Both the position numbers and the translations under genes were made by a program. From Lojkania enalia (lineage: Eukaryota; Ascomycota; Dothideomycetes; Pleosporales), in contig ML986635.1 of NCBI GenBank assembly GCA_010094045.1, forward strand, positions 97,071 through 161,070: DNA of 64,000 nt, given 5' to 3'. Of the stretch, positions 33,719 through 44,510 are shown one piece after another. Position 1 is the stretch's first letter. Each line of letters opens with the position of its first letter. The notes below the pieces were generated by a model, which saw only the letters and a program-made list of their open reading frames with translations, had not been told where the DNA came from and did not search any database.

Positions 33719-36700
33719 TCAATCTCCAACCACGACATTATCCTTTCGATCCTCCACCTTCCCGACCTCCTTGTTCCTCAAAGTCGTAATCTGTGCCTCC
33801 TTCCACGCCCTGAAATCCTCGCCATCCCGTTCCGCTAAATTCTTCAGCTCCTCCACATTCTCAATGACTGCGTCAAATGCCTTCTCAATACCCACCTTCT
33901 CCGCCATGCTACGTAGCTCTTCACCGGACTTGTCCTTCCACTTAGCATTGAAATCGAGGATAGCATCAGGTTTGGCGTCAGCGGTCAGGGAACCAGTAGA
34001 TGAACCAGAGAGGTTTTCTTGGTTGGATTGGGATGAGGAGGGACGGGAAGCGTTGAGGATTTCCGTGCGGACGCGTTGGCCTAGACGATGGAGACGACCT
34101 TCTTCAAGTGAAAGGGCACGTGAGGCGAGGGAGACATCTGAGTTATGGCGTGAGCGGATGGACTTGGGCTCATCGTCGTCTGATTCGTTGGCGGGGTGCT
34201 CTGTGAGTGTTGAGGTGGTCGGAATGGAAGAGGCGGGCGGGGATGTGCTAGGGGCGGAACTATGAACGGAGGAGGTCTCGGGGCCATTGAGGCGGGTTTC
34301 GGGATATTCATCTTCGAACCGTTGAATCATGCCTTGAAGGGTCTGATCAAGGAAGAGCAAGCGACCTGTTACGCAGTTAAGCATTTTTTTCTGGTGAAAT
34401 AAAAATAACAAGAACTTACGATAACCCATATCGTTACCCGCCCTGGCTTCTCGGACTAATGCGGGCTGGAGTCTTGACCTAATATTTCTTGCACTGCCTA
34501 GCAGATATTTAGAGGTGGTCTTGGCCTTGGCCAAGTCCTCTTCCTCTTCGGTCAGGGTCCGAGGCGTGATGCCACCACTAACAGGTAGTGATCCTCTCCG
34601 CAAATCCGAAGCCTTCTGCAAAAGACAGTAGCTAAGTGCCTTACAAACGCCCGTGCCAGTAACGATATAGTCATCATTGGGAGCTGGAGGATCATCATCG
34701 TGATTCTCACTATATCCTTCCGTATGTCCAACGATGCGCATAAGCAAATTTGGAACCTCAACTTCCTTCTCCGTTGGCTTCAGCTCAGGTATCTCAGAGA
34801 AACTCTCCATGTTCCTTAAGCAGAAGGCAACAACTTGTTTCGCTAGCGCTTTCACGACTTCTCCAGTGTCAGGCCCGGGGACATCGACGTCCACGCAGAT
34901 CAGTGTATGAGAGATTTTGGCTGCCGCCATTAGTGAAGCATAGAGAGCAGCAGCATCCTCTTGACCGGCTTCATCTGTAGCTGTTGATACAGCCGTGATC
35001 TTAGGATTCTCGAGGATATTGATGTGCGCTAGATGCGTACACTCCGGCAGAATATCGGCAAGAGCAATAGCATCGGCAGGTGACATATTGACGTCCATCA
35101 AGTGTAAACGTTTGAAGTTCTTCAGCTGAGGAATGTATTTCCGGAGTACGCAAATCGAGTTTGGGTCGGAGAGCAGGTCCTTGTTGTGTGAGAGGTCTAA
35201 GAAAACGAAGAACGGCAAGATTGTCAATTTAGGCAGGAGAACCTTCAAAGACTCATACTTTAGGTCACAATCTGCCAGGCATAATGCCCATAACGGAGAA
35301 TCCTTGGTGAGGCTATGAGCTATCCGCTCAACTCCATCCCGAAGATCGTTCCCGCCTAGGTCGAGTCCTCGGCAAACACCAGAGCGGATGTAGTGAATGA
35401 TGTGATTGACTCCTTCGCTGTCAATGTCGTTGCCAGCGAGACCGAGCCTTTGCACACCGCTAATGATGACAGCGTCAACAATCTTGCGAATCGTTGAAGA
35501 TGTGAGCGAGCACTCCCCCATGACCAGCTCTTCGAGGTTTGAGCCACCTAGACGTTCAGAAATTGCTTTGGATAATACATCTCCAATATACTTTGGACGG
35601 GGCGTCGGGCTCATTGTAGAGCCCTCCGAGGAATTGGAAAGTTGAGGGGAGAGTTGCTCTTTCGGCTTTGGGAAGGGTATCATCGACACGTCTAGGGCCT
35701 GTATCGATTTGCACATATAGATGAAGAGACTAATGTGCTTCCATCCTTCTGCCGTAATTTTGGTGTTGTTTTTCAGAACAAGCTTTTTAACAACGCCTGA
35801 TCGCTCTTCGATTTTGTGATATCCGTTCTTATCGTCTTTTCCATGCTTGTGTCGTGCCGGAGTATATCCAGGAATTTTGGCGGCTAGGAGGCCTGCAAGA
35901 ATCACCCGTATTTTCTCATCCGTCAAGTCCGCATCCTCCAAGAAGAGCTTTTTAACTGGGACAACAGCTAGCCAGTCTGAAAGAGTGACAACATCAGCAA
36001 GCTGTAGACGGGAACCCGTCAGATCTAGACAAGTTACTACGCCTGGGGCTACTAGCGAACACGCCGAGGGAGCAGAAAGCTGATCGCAGATTCGCTTGAG
36101 GATTGGCGTTTCACGTAATTGGCAACATCTTCGATATATTCGTAAAGGGTCAGTTGTTGGTTTGCCTTGAGGGCGTGGGCTTGCCGTGTCAGGTCCAGCA
36201 GGAACTGCCTCGGGATGCTGTCCATCACCTTCTCTCATGAGTTCGAGAGGTATGGAGCCGTTTTCTTCCGCTTTCCGCCGTTTCTTCTCTTTTCGCTCTT
36301 TCCGCTCAGCTTCTGAACGCTTCTTTTTTTCTTTCTTCCGGCTAGGTTCCTTCTTCTCATCATCTAATACGGTTCCCTCCGGATTGGGGGCGTCCTCATT
36401 ACCAACCACCTCGGGAACATTGTCAACGGTAACAAGCCCTTCCTGATTCTTCTCTTCTACAACAGCATCCGGGTGTTTTAACGCCTCTCCTTCTCCCCTC
36501 TCTTTCAGTTTCCTGTCCTTGCGCTTCTTTTTCTTTTCCTCGCCATCTAGATCATCCCTATACTTTGGCCCACCCGCAATCTCGACGTCAACACAGAAGG
36601 CGACACGTCGCAACTTAGTCTGATCCAACTCCGGTACCAAGCATCTGTCCCGATTGGGATCGACATTCAGGACCTTCCTCGGGCACACACCACCTTGTCC

Positions 36701-37405
36701 CACAACTTTAGCCATTGGTCCGGCCTGACTCCCGGAGGATAGCCGCCGGAGCGCATTTGAGATGAACGAACCCTTCGGTGGCTGCGGAACATAGGGTTCA
36801 TTTGCCATATGCGCGAGCCCGGATGCTGCCTGTATTCCGTTCAAGGCGCCATTCGCAGATGACGTAGTTCCATTCGGACCATTTAAATTAACGTGCGACC
36901 CTTGTGCCTGAGCGTGTGTGGTCTGTGCCGGGGAGTTTTGCGAAGAGAATTTAGAGCTCAGACTCGATATCCAAGAATTCCTCCTTGAGGGAAGTTTCGA
37001 ATCTAGCGGTGTCGTGATTCCATTCCTCTCGGAACTCCCTCGGCTAAGCAGTGCAGGTCTTTTCGGCGGCGTCTTCGAAGCGGGCGGCGTGTTCTGCAGA
37101 GTTGGTAACGGGAAAGACGGTTCTGAGACTGACAGCACAGGTTCTGGTGTTTTCTGGTGTTCGTGCCCTCGATCGTAAGGCAAGCCGCCATGTGCGGACG
37201 TGCGCGGCGGAGCGTCCCGGGCCAGGCCAGGAGACGACGGAGCCTGCTGGCGATGGTGATGATCTATGAAGATAAGTTAGTCTAGTAGAAACACACTCCT
37301 GGTTGCGCCCTGGCGGCCCGAGAGGAGTTGAGTGCCCGGCGCAAGGTGCTCACCTCTATGCGAGTGATGGAGCCACGACACATCCACCCCGTGTATGTCC
37401 TCCAT
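33719..37405 (-). CDS. Large leucine-rich-repeat protein, Mhp1-like (cell-wall/microtubule-linked)
   Basis: Exons 37405-37354, 37263-34420 and 34365-33719 give 1180 aa. The first exon encodes MEDIHGVDVSWLHHSHR and splices in frame into a Ser/Pro-rich N-terminal region (to about 170), then a Lys/Glu-rich stretch (KKEKKKRSEAERKERKEKKR). The central part holds ribonuclease-inhibitor-type leucine-rich repeats (LDLTGSRLQLADVVTLSDWL; VQRLGLAGNDIDSEGVNHI; CRGLDLGGNDLRDGVERIA; FVFLDLSHNKDLL). The C-terminal 300 residues are disordered with a final helical part. Intron 2 is 54 nt, in frame and stop-free. This architecture matches the mould proteins usually annotated as cell wall biogenesis protein Mhp1; that link is from memory and function is not established here. 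Confidence 0.8.
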
Positions 37406-38515
37406 ATCGGATTATAGAGGCTTCGGGATTGCGTGAACTTTCTATACGGAGAGCGCCATCCGGCAGGGGAGTCGGAGAAGACGAAGTTGTAAGAGCACGC
37501 GGATGTTGTCAGCGGGGCTCGTAAATCGTTAGCCGCACCCAGAAGCTGGCGAGTACTTGATTGGAAATGACCGCAATCGGGAGGGAAATCTCTCAGCTAC
37601 GATCTTGGGGTGCTGATGGCTTAGTCAAACAGTAGAGTGTGCGCGCAATGCCGCGGCGGCTTACAGCAGCAGCATTATCCGATAACGGGTGTCGGAGAAG
37701 GAAGCAGAGTAAGTGTGCGCAGCTGCCAAAATGCGACGATATCACCTGTATAGACTGTACAACGGCAGGATCTCGTAACCGGTCGGCTCCACAGGCGCTA
37801 TGATGAAATAAGAGAGCCGTCGCCCCACCGTTGGAAATCAAACACTCGGGGATCACGCATGCTGGCTGTTTCAATCATATTAGAGCGCACGCTAGATCTT
37901 GTCTCTCGACGCTCCTTATCGTCCCGTGACCTGCACATGCGCTGTTTGTTGAGCGGCGGTGCCTTTCGGCGATTATCCCATTTGTTAGTATCTGGCATGC
38001 CTGCGCTGGGTAGACCTCCTTACAAAGCGGTCGCCGTTGTCCCTGTTCGACTGGAGAAACGCTGAACACACAGGCTACTATGCGGTTCCGCCGCTAGATA
38101 CAGTAGCTACCACGGCCTAGTCTTGTCTAGACCATGCGCTTGCCTGCGGGTTGTGGCGTTGTCACGAGCTATGACGAGGCATGAGCCACGAGAGACGAAC
38201 GTGCTTGACTGGATAGACTGCACGTGAGACGATTGTTGAGTAATTCATTAGGCGTTCGCTTACACCATCTGCCCTCACGGGATAGAGAAATGCTAAAGCA
38301 GGATATATTCACTTGTTGATCCTATTTGCTCTGCCACACAGACACATAGAAGCACTAGAGTCATTATGAAAGGCCAGCTAGTAACCGCCTTTTGATATCC
38401 CGTCTCTTGTAAGGACTAGATACAGGATTCTGTTACCACCTAGAGCCATTCTTCCCCGGACGCCGATACCGTGCTTTGGCCGTGATAAAAACGAAAAGCA
38501 AGGGGACAAGGGAGC
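37406..38515. other. Intergenic between the Mhp1-like gene and rpl5
   Basis: 1.11 kb containing the Mhp1-like promoter and the rpl5 3' flank. No supported gene. Confidence 0.4.
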
Positions 38516-39639
38516 TTAACCCTTGAGCTCCTCGATCTTGGCCTTGACGCGAGCCTGCTTCTCCTCCTTAGAAAGCTTCTTCTGCTTGTACTTCAAGGAC
38601 TCTTGCTTCCAAAACTCCTTGGACTTCTTTTCGTCATCATCCGGATCTTTCATAAAAGGGTCCTCGCGGATCTTGGAGTGAGCCTCCGCATAGAGCTCCT
38701 CCAAACCATCAGCCTCGATATCATCGTCAATATAGCCGGAGAACTGGGACTTAAAGCGCTCCTCATCGTCGTCGGCGAGGGTCTCCATGTACTCAGCAAC
38801 ATGGCCACCGAAGATGTACTTGCGGAGAGTCTCGGCATCGAGTTCCTTGGTTTCGATGTCGTAGCCGGGGAAACGGTTCTCGGAATGAGGAACGTATAGA
38901 CCACCATCGGAAGCGCCCTTCATGGCACCGAAGACTCGGGCGCCAGTAGAGGTACGCGCAAGGCCGACATCCAGGAAGACCTTGAAAGGACGGCGCTCCT
39001 CGCCATCAACCTCAACCGCCTCTGTGAGAGTGAACTCGCCATCGGGCTCGACGACACCCTCAAAGTCCTCGTCCATATCGAGCTTCTTGAGAGTGCGGCG
39101 GGCGAGGAGGAGACCGGTGGCATAGGCAGCAGCCCAGTTGGTGAGTCCGTGAGTGATACCATAGCGCTTCAATTCATGGGCATAAGCGGCCATGAACACC
39201 TTGTCACCGCCAACTTCAGCAGTGATGATCTGGCAGATGATGTCGCGGTTCGTGAAGCGGACCACAAGGCGGTACTTGGGCGCATTGTACTTGTTCTTGG
39301 CCTGGGTAATCAAGCGCTTGCGGGCATAGTAGTCGGTCTTGCCCTGTCGGCGGCGCTTGTACTTCACTTGGTAGCGTCTGCAAAGAAAATTAATGGGCGC
39401 TCGTGGTGTGAAAGTTGAAGAAAGTAGAGGCTTACGAGAAGTATGCATCATTCTTGACGAGCTTGGACTGTACATTCCAGAGTCAGCAATTTACGCTTCA
39501 AACCCGCAATTGAAGCAACTTGCAAAGACTCCACTCGACGGCAGGTCGAAGCGGGGCTGTGCCTCTTCGTAGAGGGCCTTGCAGATGTAGATACATCGTA
39601 CACCTAGAAAAAGAGTTAGGGTAGACTTACGAAAGGCAT
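38516..39639 (-). CDS. rpl5: 60S ribosomal protein L5 (uL18)
   Basis: Exons 39639-39631, 39467-39436 and 39377-38516 give 300 aa. The first coding exon is only 9 nt (MPF); splicing gives [20 protein letters not shown], the canonical start of eukaryotic L5. [54 protein letters not shown] and GALKG-like [20 protein letters not shown] are diagnostic. The C-terminus is Lys-rich. L5 binds 5S rRNA with L11 in the central protuberance of the large subunit. The gene is divergent from arp2. High expression is expected, and introns near the start codon are usual for ribosomal-protein genes. Confidence 0.96.
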
Positions 39640-40250
39640 CTTGACCGACTATACGTTCTCGGTGTCGTTGTCGAGGTTAGCTGGAGAAAGAAAGTTCGAC
39701 CGCATCGATTTATCTAGGTGTGCGCTGTCGGTCTTGGCACTCGCTTATGAACAAGCTCTATGGTGTTGGAGTTTGGGTCGGTGCCCATACGCGAAAAATC
39801 GTGGGCATGCTCGCCGGCACACAGTAGAATGCGTCTTGAACGCCAATTTGGGGCTATTACCTGGAATTGGGATGGTACATTGTCATCGGTCTATATTTAT
39901 ACTGAGAAATTTCAATGATTCCTCGTAAAGAAGTTGAAAGAGCTAGTCCAGCAGCGAAGAAGGCTTATTGTGAAACTTTGGAACCAACCATAACAATCTA
40001 TCCTCTCTTTAATTAACTACAGATATTCCTCTGCCGACTCTATCAATTACTCTCAAGATTTGCACAACTAGGAGGCTCACTGGGGCATCAGCGTTGCCAG
40101 TCTCGGAGGTGCTACCGCACGGACCAGTCTACTCGCCAACGTCAACTCCACAGCCCCTCCACGAGCAATGGGCACGGGCTTTCCCAATTTACTACCTGCG
40201 TCCTCGGCACTCATTCTCGCCTCACACGTCTATTGAAGCTGCTCGCAAAG
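39640..40250. promoter_or_regulatory. Bidirectional promoter region rpl5/arp2
   Basis: 611 bp separate the two divergent start codons, so both promoters and leaders lie here. No specific ribosomal-protein promoter box could be assigned by eye. Confidence 0.45.
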
Positions 40251-41710
40251 ATGGCTGACGTTCCTATCGGTATAGTGGCCTCCGCCTCCACAAGATCCCG
40301 TCGCTGACTCGACTCCGTAGTACTTGATGGCGGAACTGGATTTCTGAAAGCTGGATATGCAGGACAGGTTCGTCCACTCCCCGCCACCGCGCACTCTCCG
40401 CTTGAAGCTTTGTGCTGACGATGCCACTCTGTAGAATTTTCCAGATCACCAGTACCCGTCAATAGTCGGCCGACCGATCCTCCGTTCCGAAGAGCGAGAT
40501 GGGGACATTGTGGTCAAGGACATAATGTGCGGAGACGAGGCAGCAGCAGCGCGCTCAATGCTTCAGATTACCTACCCTGTATGTGGTATGCTAAAATTGT
40601 TGAGGGCGTTGTAGACTGCCTCCAACATACACTAACGTTATCTTACTTTCACAGATGGAGAATGGTATTGTGAAGCGCTGGGACGACATGCAACATCTGT
40701 GGGATTACACCTTCTTTGAGAAGATGCGCATAGATCCGACAGGTCGAAAAATCCTCCTCACCGAACCCCCCATGAATCCTCTCAGAAATCGCGAGCAGAT
40801 GGCTGAAGTTATGTTTGAACGTTACGGCTTCGGAGGAGTCTACGTAGCGATACAAGCAGTATTAGCCTTGTACGCCCAGGGTCTCTCCTCCGGAGTGGTT
40901 GTAGACTCCGGCGATGGCGTAACACACATCGTCCCAGTCTACGAGAGTACGGTTCTCAACCACCTAACACGTCGATTAGATGTCGCTGGACGGGACGTAA
41001 CACGGAATCTCATCGCGCTTCTGTTGAGGAGGGGCTACGCTCTAAATAGAACCGCCGACTTTGAAACCGTACGACAGATCAAGGAAAAACTCTGCTATGT
41101 ATCGTACGATCTCGAACTGGATCAGCGTCTCAGCGAAGATACCACCGTTTTAGTCGAATCGTACACATTACCAGATGGACGGGTCATCCGAGTCGGTAGC
41201 GAGCGATTTGAAGCTCCTGAATGTCTGTTCCAGCCGCATCTTGTAGACGTTGAGCAGCCGGGGATCGCAGAATTCCTTTTCAACACCATTCAATCCGCCG
41301 ACGTTGATGTGAGGAGCAGTCTCTACAAGGCCATTGTGTTGAGTGGTGGCAGCAGCATGTATCCCGGCTTGCCGAGCAGGCTGGAGAAGGAACTAAAGCA
41401 ACTATGGCTAACCAAGGTGCTCGGAGGGAACCCGGAACGCCTAAGCGTATGTGCAATGGCATATCTACCGCTGAAGAATTCTGACCTCTACTGTAGAAAT
41501 TCAAAGTCCGCATTGAGGACCCGCCACGACGTCGACACATGGTTTTCTTAGGTGGAGCTGTACTTGCAAATATTGTACGCCCAAGAACAAACTATCCCTG
41601 ACATGGACACTGACGACATATAGATGGCAGACAAGGACAACATGTGGATATCGAAGCAGGAGTGGGATGAACAAGGCCCCCGTTCATTAGAAAAACTGGG
41701 AGCTAGATGA
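40251..41710 (+). CDS. arp2: Actin-related protein 2 (Arp2/3 complex)
   Basis: Six exons: 40251-40269, 40321-40367, 40435-40578, 40655-41446, 41497-41574 and 41624-41710. They give 388 aa, the family's usual length, in a closed frame. The actin fold shows [20 protein letters not shown] (phosphate loop 1), [29 protein letters not shown], the second phosphate loop [16 protein letters not shown], and [20 protein letters not shown]. The end reads [20 protein letters not shown], then [11 protein letters not shown]. Arp2 with Arp3 forms the nucleus of branched actin filaments at endocytic patches. All intron junctions are phase-consistent. Confidence 0.95.
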
Positions 41711-43931
41711 TGGGCCCAAAGTGCCTCGGCGAGAGGGAGCATGAGAACTGCTTGTAAAGACTAAATGATAGAAATTATAGCACGCCCTATAATGCAATGA
41801 ACCAGGCGCGGAACTTTCCGTTCCCTCATCGTGTCAATCTCACCGTTTTCGATGGTACGACTGATGTGACTTGGGAGACTCCAACAGGTCACAATCTCGG
41901 ATTACCCAGTCCCCAGGGTGCCGATTCTCAACGTTGCATAAGCTTAATGAAGTTGAAACGAGACTAAAAGTAGTTCGTCAGACTTGCGTTCTTTGTTTAT
42001 GTCGATTACCTCCGTCGCCTGTCGATGAGGCGATAACTACTAATGAAGAGTCGGAGCCGTCCACCTGGAAACTATTTTTTGGCGCCCCATCCCTGCCCAA
42101 CCGATTCCGGCGGCTGAAGTAGAAATGTGGAATGCAACTACGGGAGATCGACTTTGCATCAATGCTGCATTTTCGTAGATAGTGTATATGGCGCAGAAGG
42201 TACTCTATTCATGCCCATGGGGACGGAGTGGTATGCAGTGGTATTTATGCGGGCAAGATCAGCCACTAATGATAGATTGCTCACGAAATAGCGCACAGTT
42301 CATTCCTTGCGTCCGAGGTTTCTTTGTTGTTTAGATCAGAGAGACGAGGCGCTTCCTGCGATGAATTAGCTCCTACCTTAATCGGACAACACGATCAGTC
42401 CATGTCACGGAACGCGATCTGAGAGTGTACAAAATCGATTGTTGGTCCTTTGGACTACTTGTGCAACACAACGAAAATTTTCTGAAAGCGATGCCGGGCT
42501 ACGGTCTAGACCGCCTGCGATCTCACGATGCTGCATGCATGAATATTCTGGTAGGCCAAATCACTGCAGAAAGCGGCGCGGAGAGGACTTTGGGGGATAC
42601 TTCCATTTGGAGCAGCAGACAAAGAAAATGAAGTGCTGCTATTGCTGCTGCTCGTGTCATTGCGATCCTATAGCTGCCGGTTGCCGTCTTGGTGCCGTGG
42701 CATATCGCACGCCGCACCCTGCTTGAGCGTGCTTCTCGGGAGCGCGCGTGCAGATGAACCCTGGAAGGGAGGTGGACAGAGCATAGAGGAGGCGTTCCGT
42801 GCAGCGGGAGGCTTCGAGTCGACGTCCTATCAGGGCTGCTGGCTTGTTCTGCTGCCAGGACGTTTTGAACGGAGCAAATGCACGACGGGCGCCCAGCAAT
42901 CTACCCAGGTGTCTTCTGCGTTAGCGCCGGGGCGGGCACGTGAGCGAAATACGAACGGAACTTCGGCTTCGGATGGTCCTTGTCGACGTGCGTCATGGCT
43001 TGTCGTGGACAATGAAACAAACCCATCCTGCGATGTAATTAGACGAGACGACTAGCGACTGCGAAATGACCCCGCTAATGTGTGCTCCAGAATGATCCGA
43101 GGGCAGGCGGATGACGATAATGAAGCACAGCCGAGCTATGGGCGGGCCTGATCCGAGTGCAGGTGTGGTGTGCGGCGTCAGGGCGGTAATATGCGTGAGT
43201 GAGTATTCCTGTCCACATGTCGCTAGGTAGGCGATACTGCCCTTTCACGCGTTCAAAAGGCCACCGGGCGCCTGTCTGCCGTGCAAACCATACACAGCAG
43301 CACCAGCACCAGCAGCACCAGCAAGCGTCTTGGAATCTGACTCCGTCCCACCGCTTCGCTACACTTGAGCTTATTTTACATACTTTGATTGTGGCCCCAT
43401 ATCTGCAGCAGCCACGCCTCTCCTACACTCACCATCCGTACCGGTCTGCCGCCACACTGCTACCTACAGCTTAATAGCCAGAGCCGACTGGCATCAGCGC
43501 AAACCTCAGCCTCTGACTGCGGAGATAGGGTCCACCCACACCACCCGTTGGTCTCAGGGACTGGGGACGGGGTGCGGGCGACAGCGCGCCCTCAGCGGAT
43601 GATCAACGCCTTCGTTACCGATTAAACTGATTGCACCCTAAGGCCGCCTCTAGGTTTCCAAGCCATCAAAAAGGCCCTTCCGCTGCTAGATATATTAGCC
43701 CGCCGAGCACCTGAGCGCCAGCTATCTATGGTGTTGTCTTCTCTACCAGTTGGGGTTGCGCTCAAAACATCCATATACCGCCGACTCCCTCGTGGCCATT
43801 TCCCCAAACAGTTTCAGGGTCCACCCACACCACGTCATTACCTTGGACTCCCGCAACGGCGGCTTCGCTAGTGACTCAAGCCATCACTCTTTTAAAAGAT
43901 CCAGCCGTGACTCGCCGCATCGACATACTAT
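41711..43931. other. Long upstream region of the 192-aa gene
   Basis: 2.2 kb with no supported gene. It contains an interrupted CAG/CAC repeat (43295-43323) and a directly repeated 18-bp element (43531 and 43818 regions). The part just before 43932 is C/T-rich, like a 5' leader. Frames at 42425-43055 are Leu- or Cys-biased shadows. Confidence 0.4.
43295..43323 (+). repeat. CAG/CAC trinucleotide-rich tract
   Basis: An interrupted run of CAGCAC/CAGCAG triplets in noncoding sequence upstream of the 192-aa gene. Confidence 0.7.
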
Positions 43932-44510
43932 ATGTCCGCGCGCGCACCTAACAACCGCAACGCCAGTATGCCGTCGACTGGCTCTCCGCTCTCACCAAGG
44001 ATGGACTCCCTCGCCATCCCATCGCAGGCACGGCGGCCTCGACCGACACCACATCATCGCCAGAGCTCGTCAGGTACCGCAGCCTCTCTAAGGCTGCCGT
44101 CATTGCCGCGCTTCCATCCAGCCAACTTCCCCTCTTCCCAGGACTCCAGTGCTGCCGCAACGCCACGGACAGGGCCAAACAGCCCTCAACCTCCTCTGTC
44201 ACCACACACCTACCATAAGCAGTACGCTGAGGCCCAGAGACAGATGTATCTCTACCAGCGAGAGCTCATGGCCACTACTACCGCACGCCAAAACCGCTCT
44301 CAAAATGCAAAGCCAACAAGTCCACGCCTCATCCCTATGGGTAGCCCGGGACCAGTAACCCCTCTCGAGCTTGAAACTGCGGAAGGTTACCTCACTGCTG
44401 GCGTTAGCTCTGCTGATGCTGCATCCCATGTCGATAAGCTGATCCGGGAAGAAGCCGCACGCCGTGGTGAAACTTCACCAGGACGACCGACTTCCGTTGG
44501 TGGAAGATGA
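43932..44510 (+). CDS. Ser/Pro-rich protein of unknown function
   Basis: A single-exon 192-aa frame starting ATGTCCGCG after a C/T-rich leader. The first 90 residues are Ser/Pro/Arg-rich and disordered. A probable short helix follows (YHKQYAEAQRQMYLYQREL), then SPRLIPMGSPGPVTPLELET and EGYLTAGVSSADAASHVDKL, which look like short conserved motifs. The end is again Arg/Gly/Ser-rich. There is no signal peptide or membrane segment. Codon use and length favour a real gene; I do not recognise a domain. Isolated between two gene-poor stretches. Confidence 0.65.
   Translation: MSARAPNNRNASMPSTGSPLSPRMDSLAIPSQARRPRPTPHHRQSSSGTAASLRLPSLPRFHPANFPSSQDSSAAATPRTGPNSPQPPLSPHTYHKQYAEAQRQMYLYQRELMATTTARQNRSQNAKPTSPRLIPMGSPGPVTPLELETAEGYLTAGVSSADAASHVDKLIREEAARRGETSPGRPTSVGGR

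Noticed and set aside
33516..34265. 249-codon plus-strand frame opposite the Mhp1-like gene
   Set aside because: Ser/Arg-biased mirror of the disordered C-terminus on the other strand; the minus-strand gene explains the sequence.
42633..43055. 140-codon plus frame beginning with a Leu run, like a signal peptide
   Set aside because: No plausible continuation, poor start context, composition from a GCTGCT-rich tract; no family resemblance.
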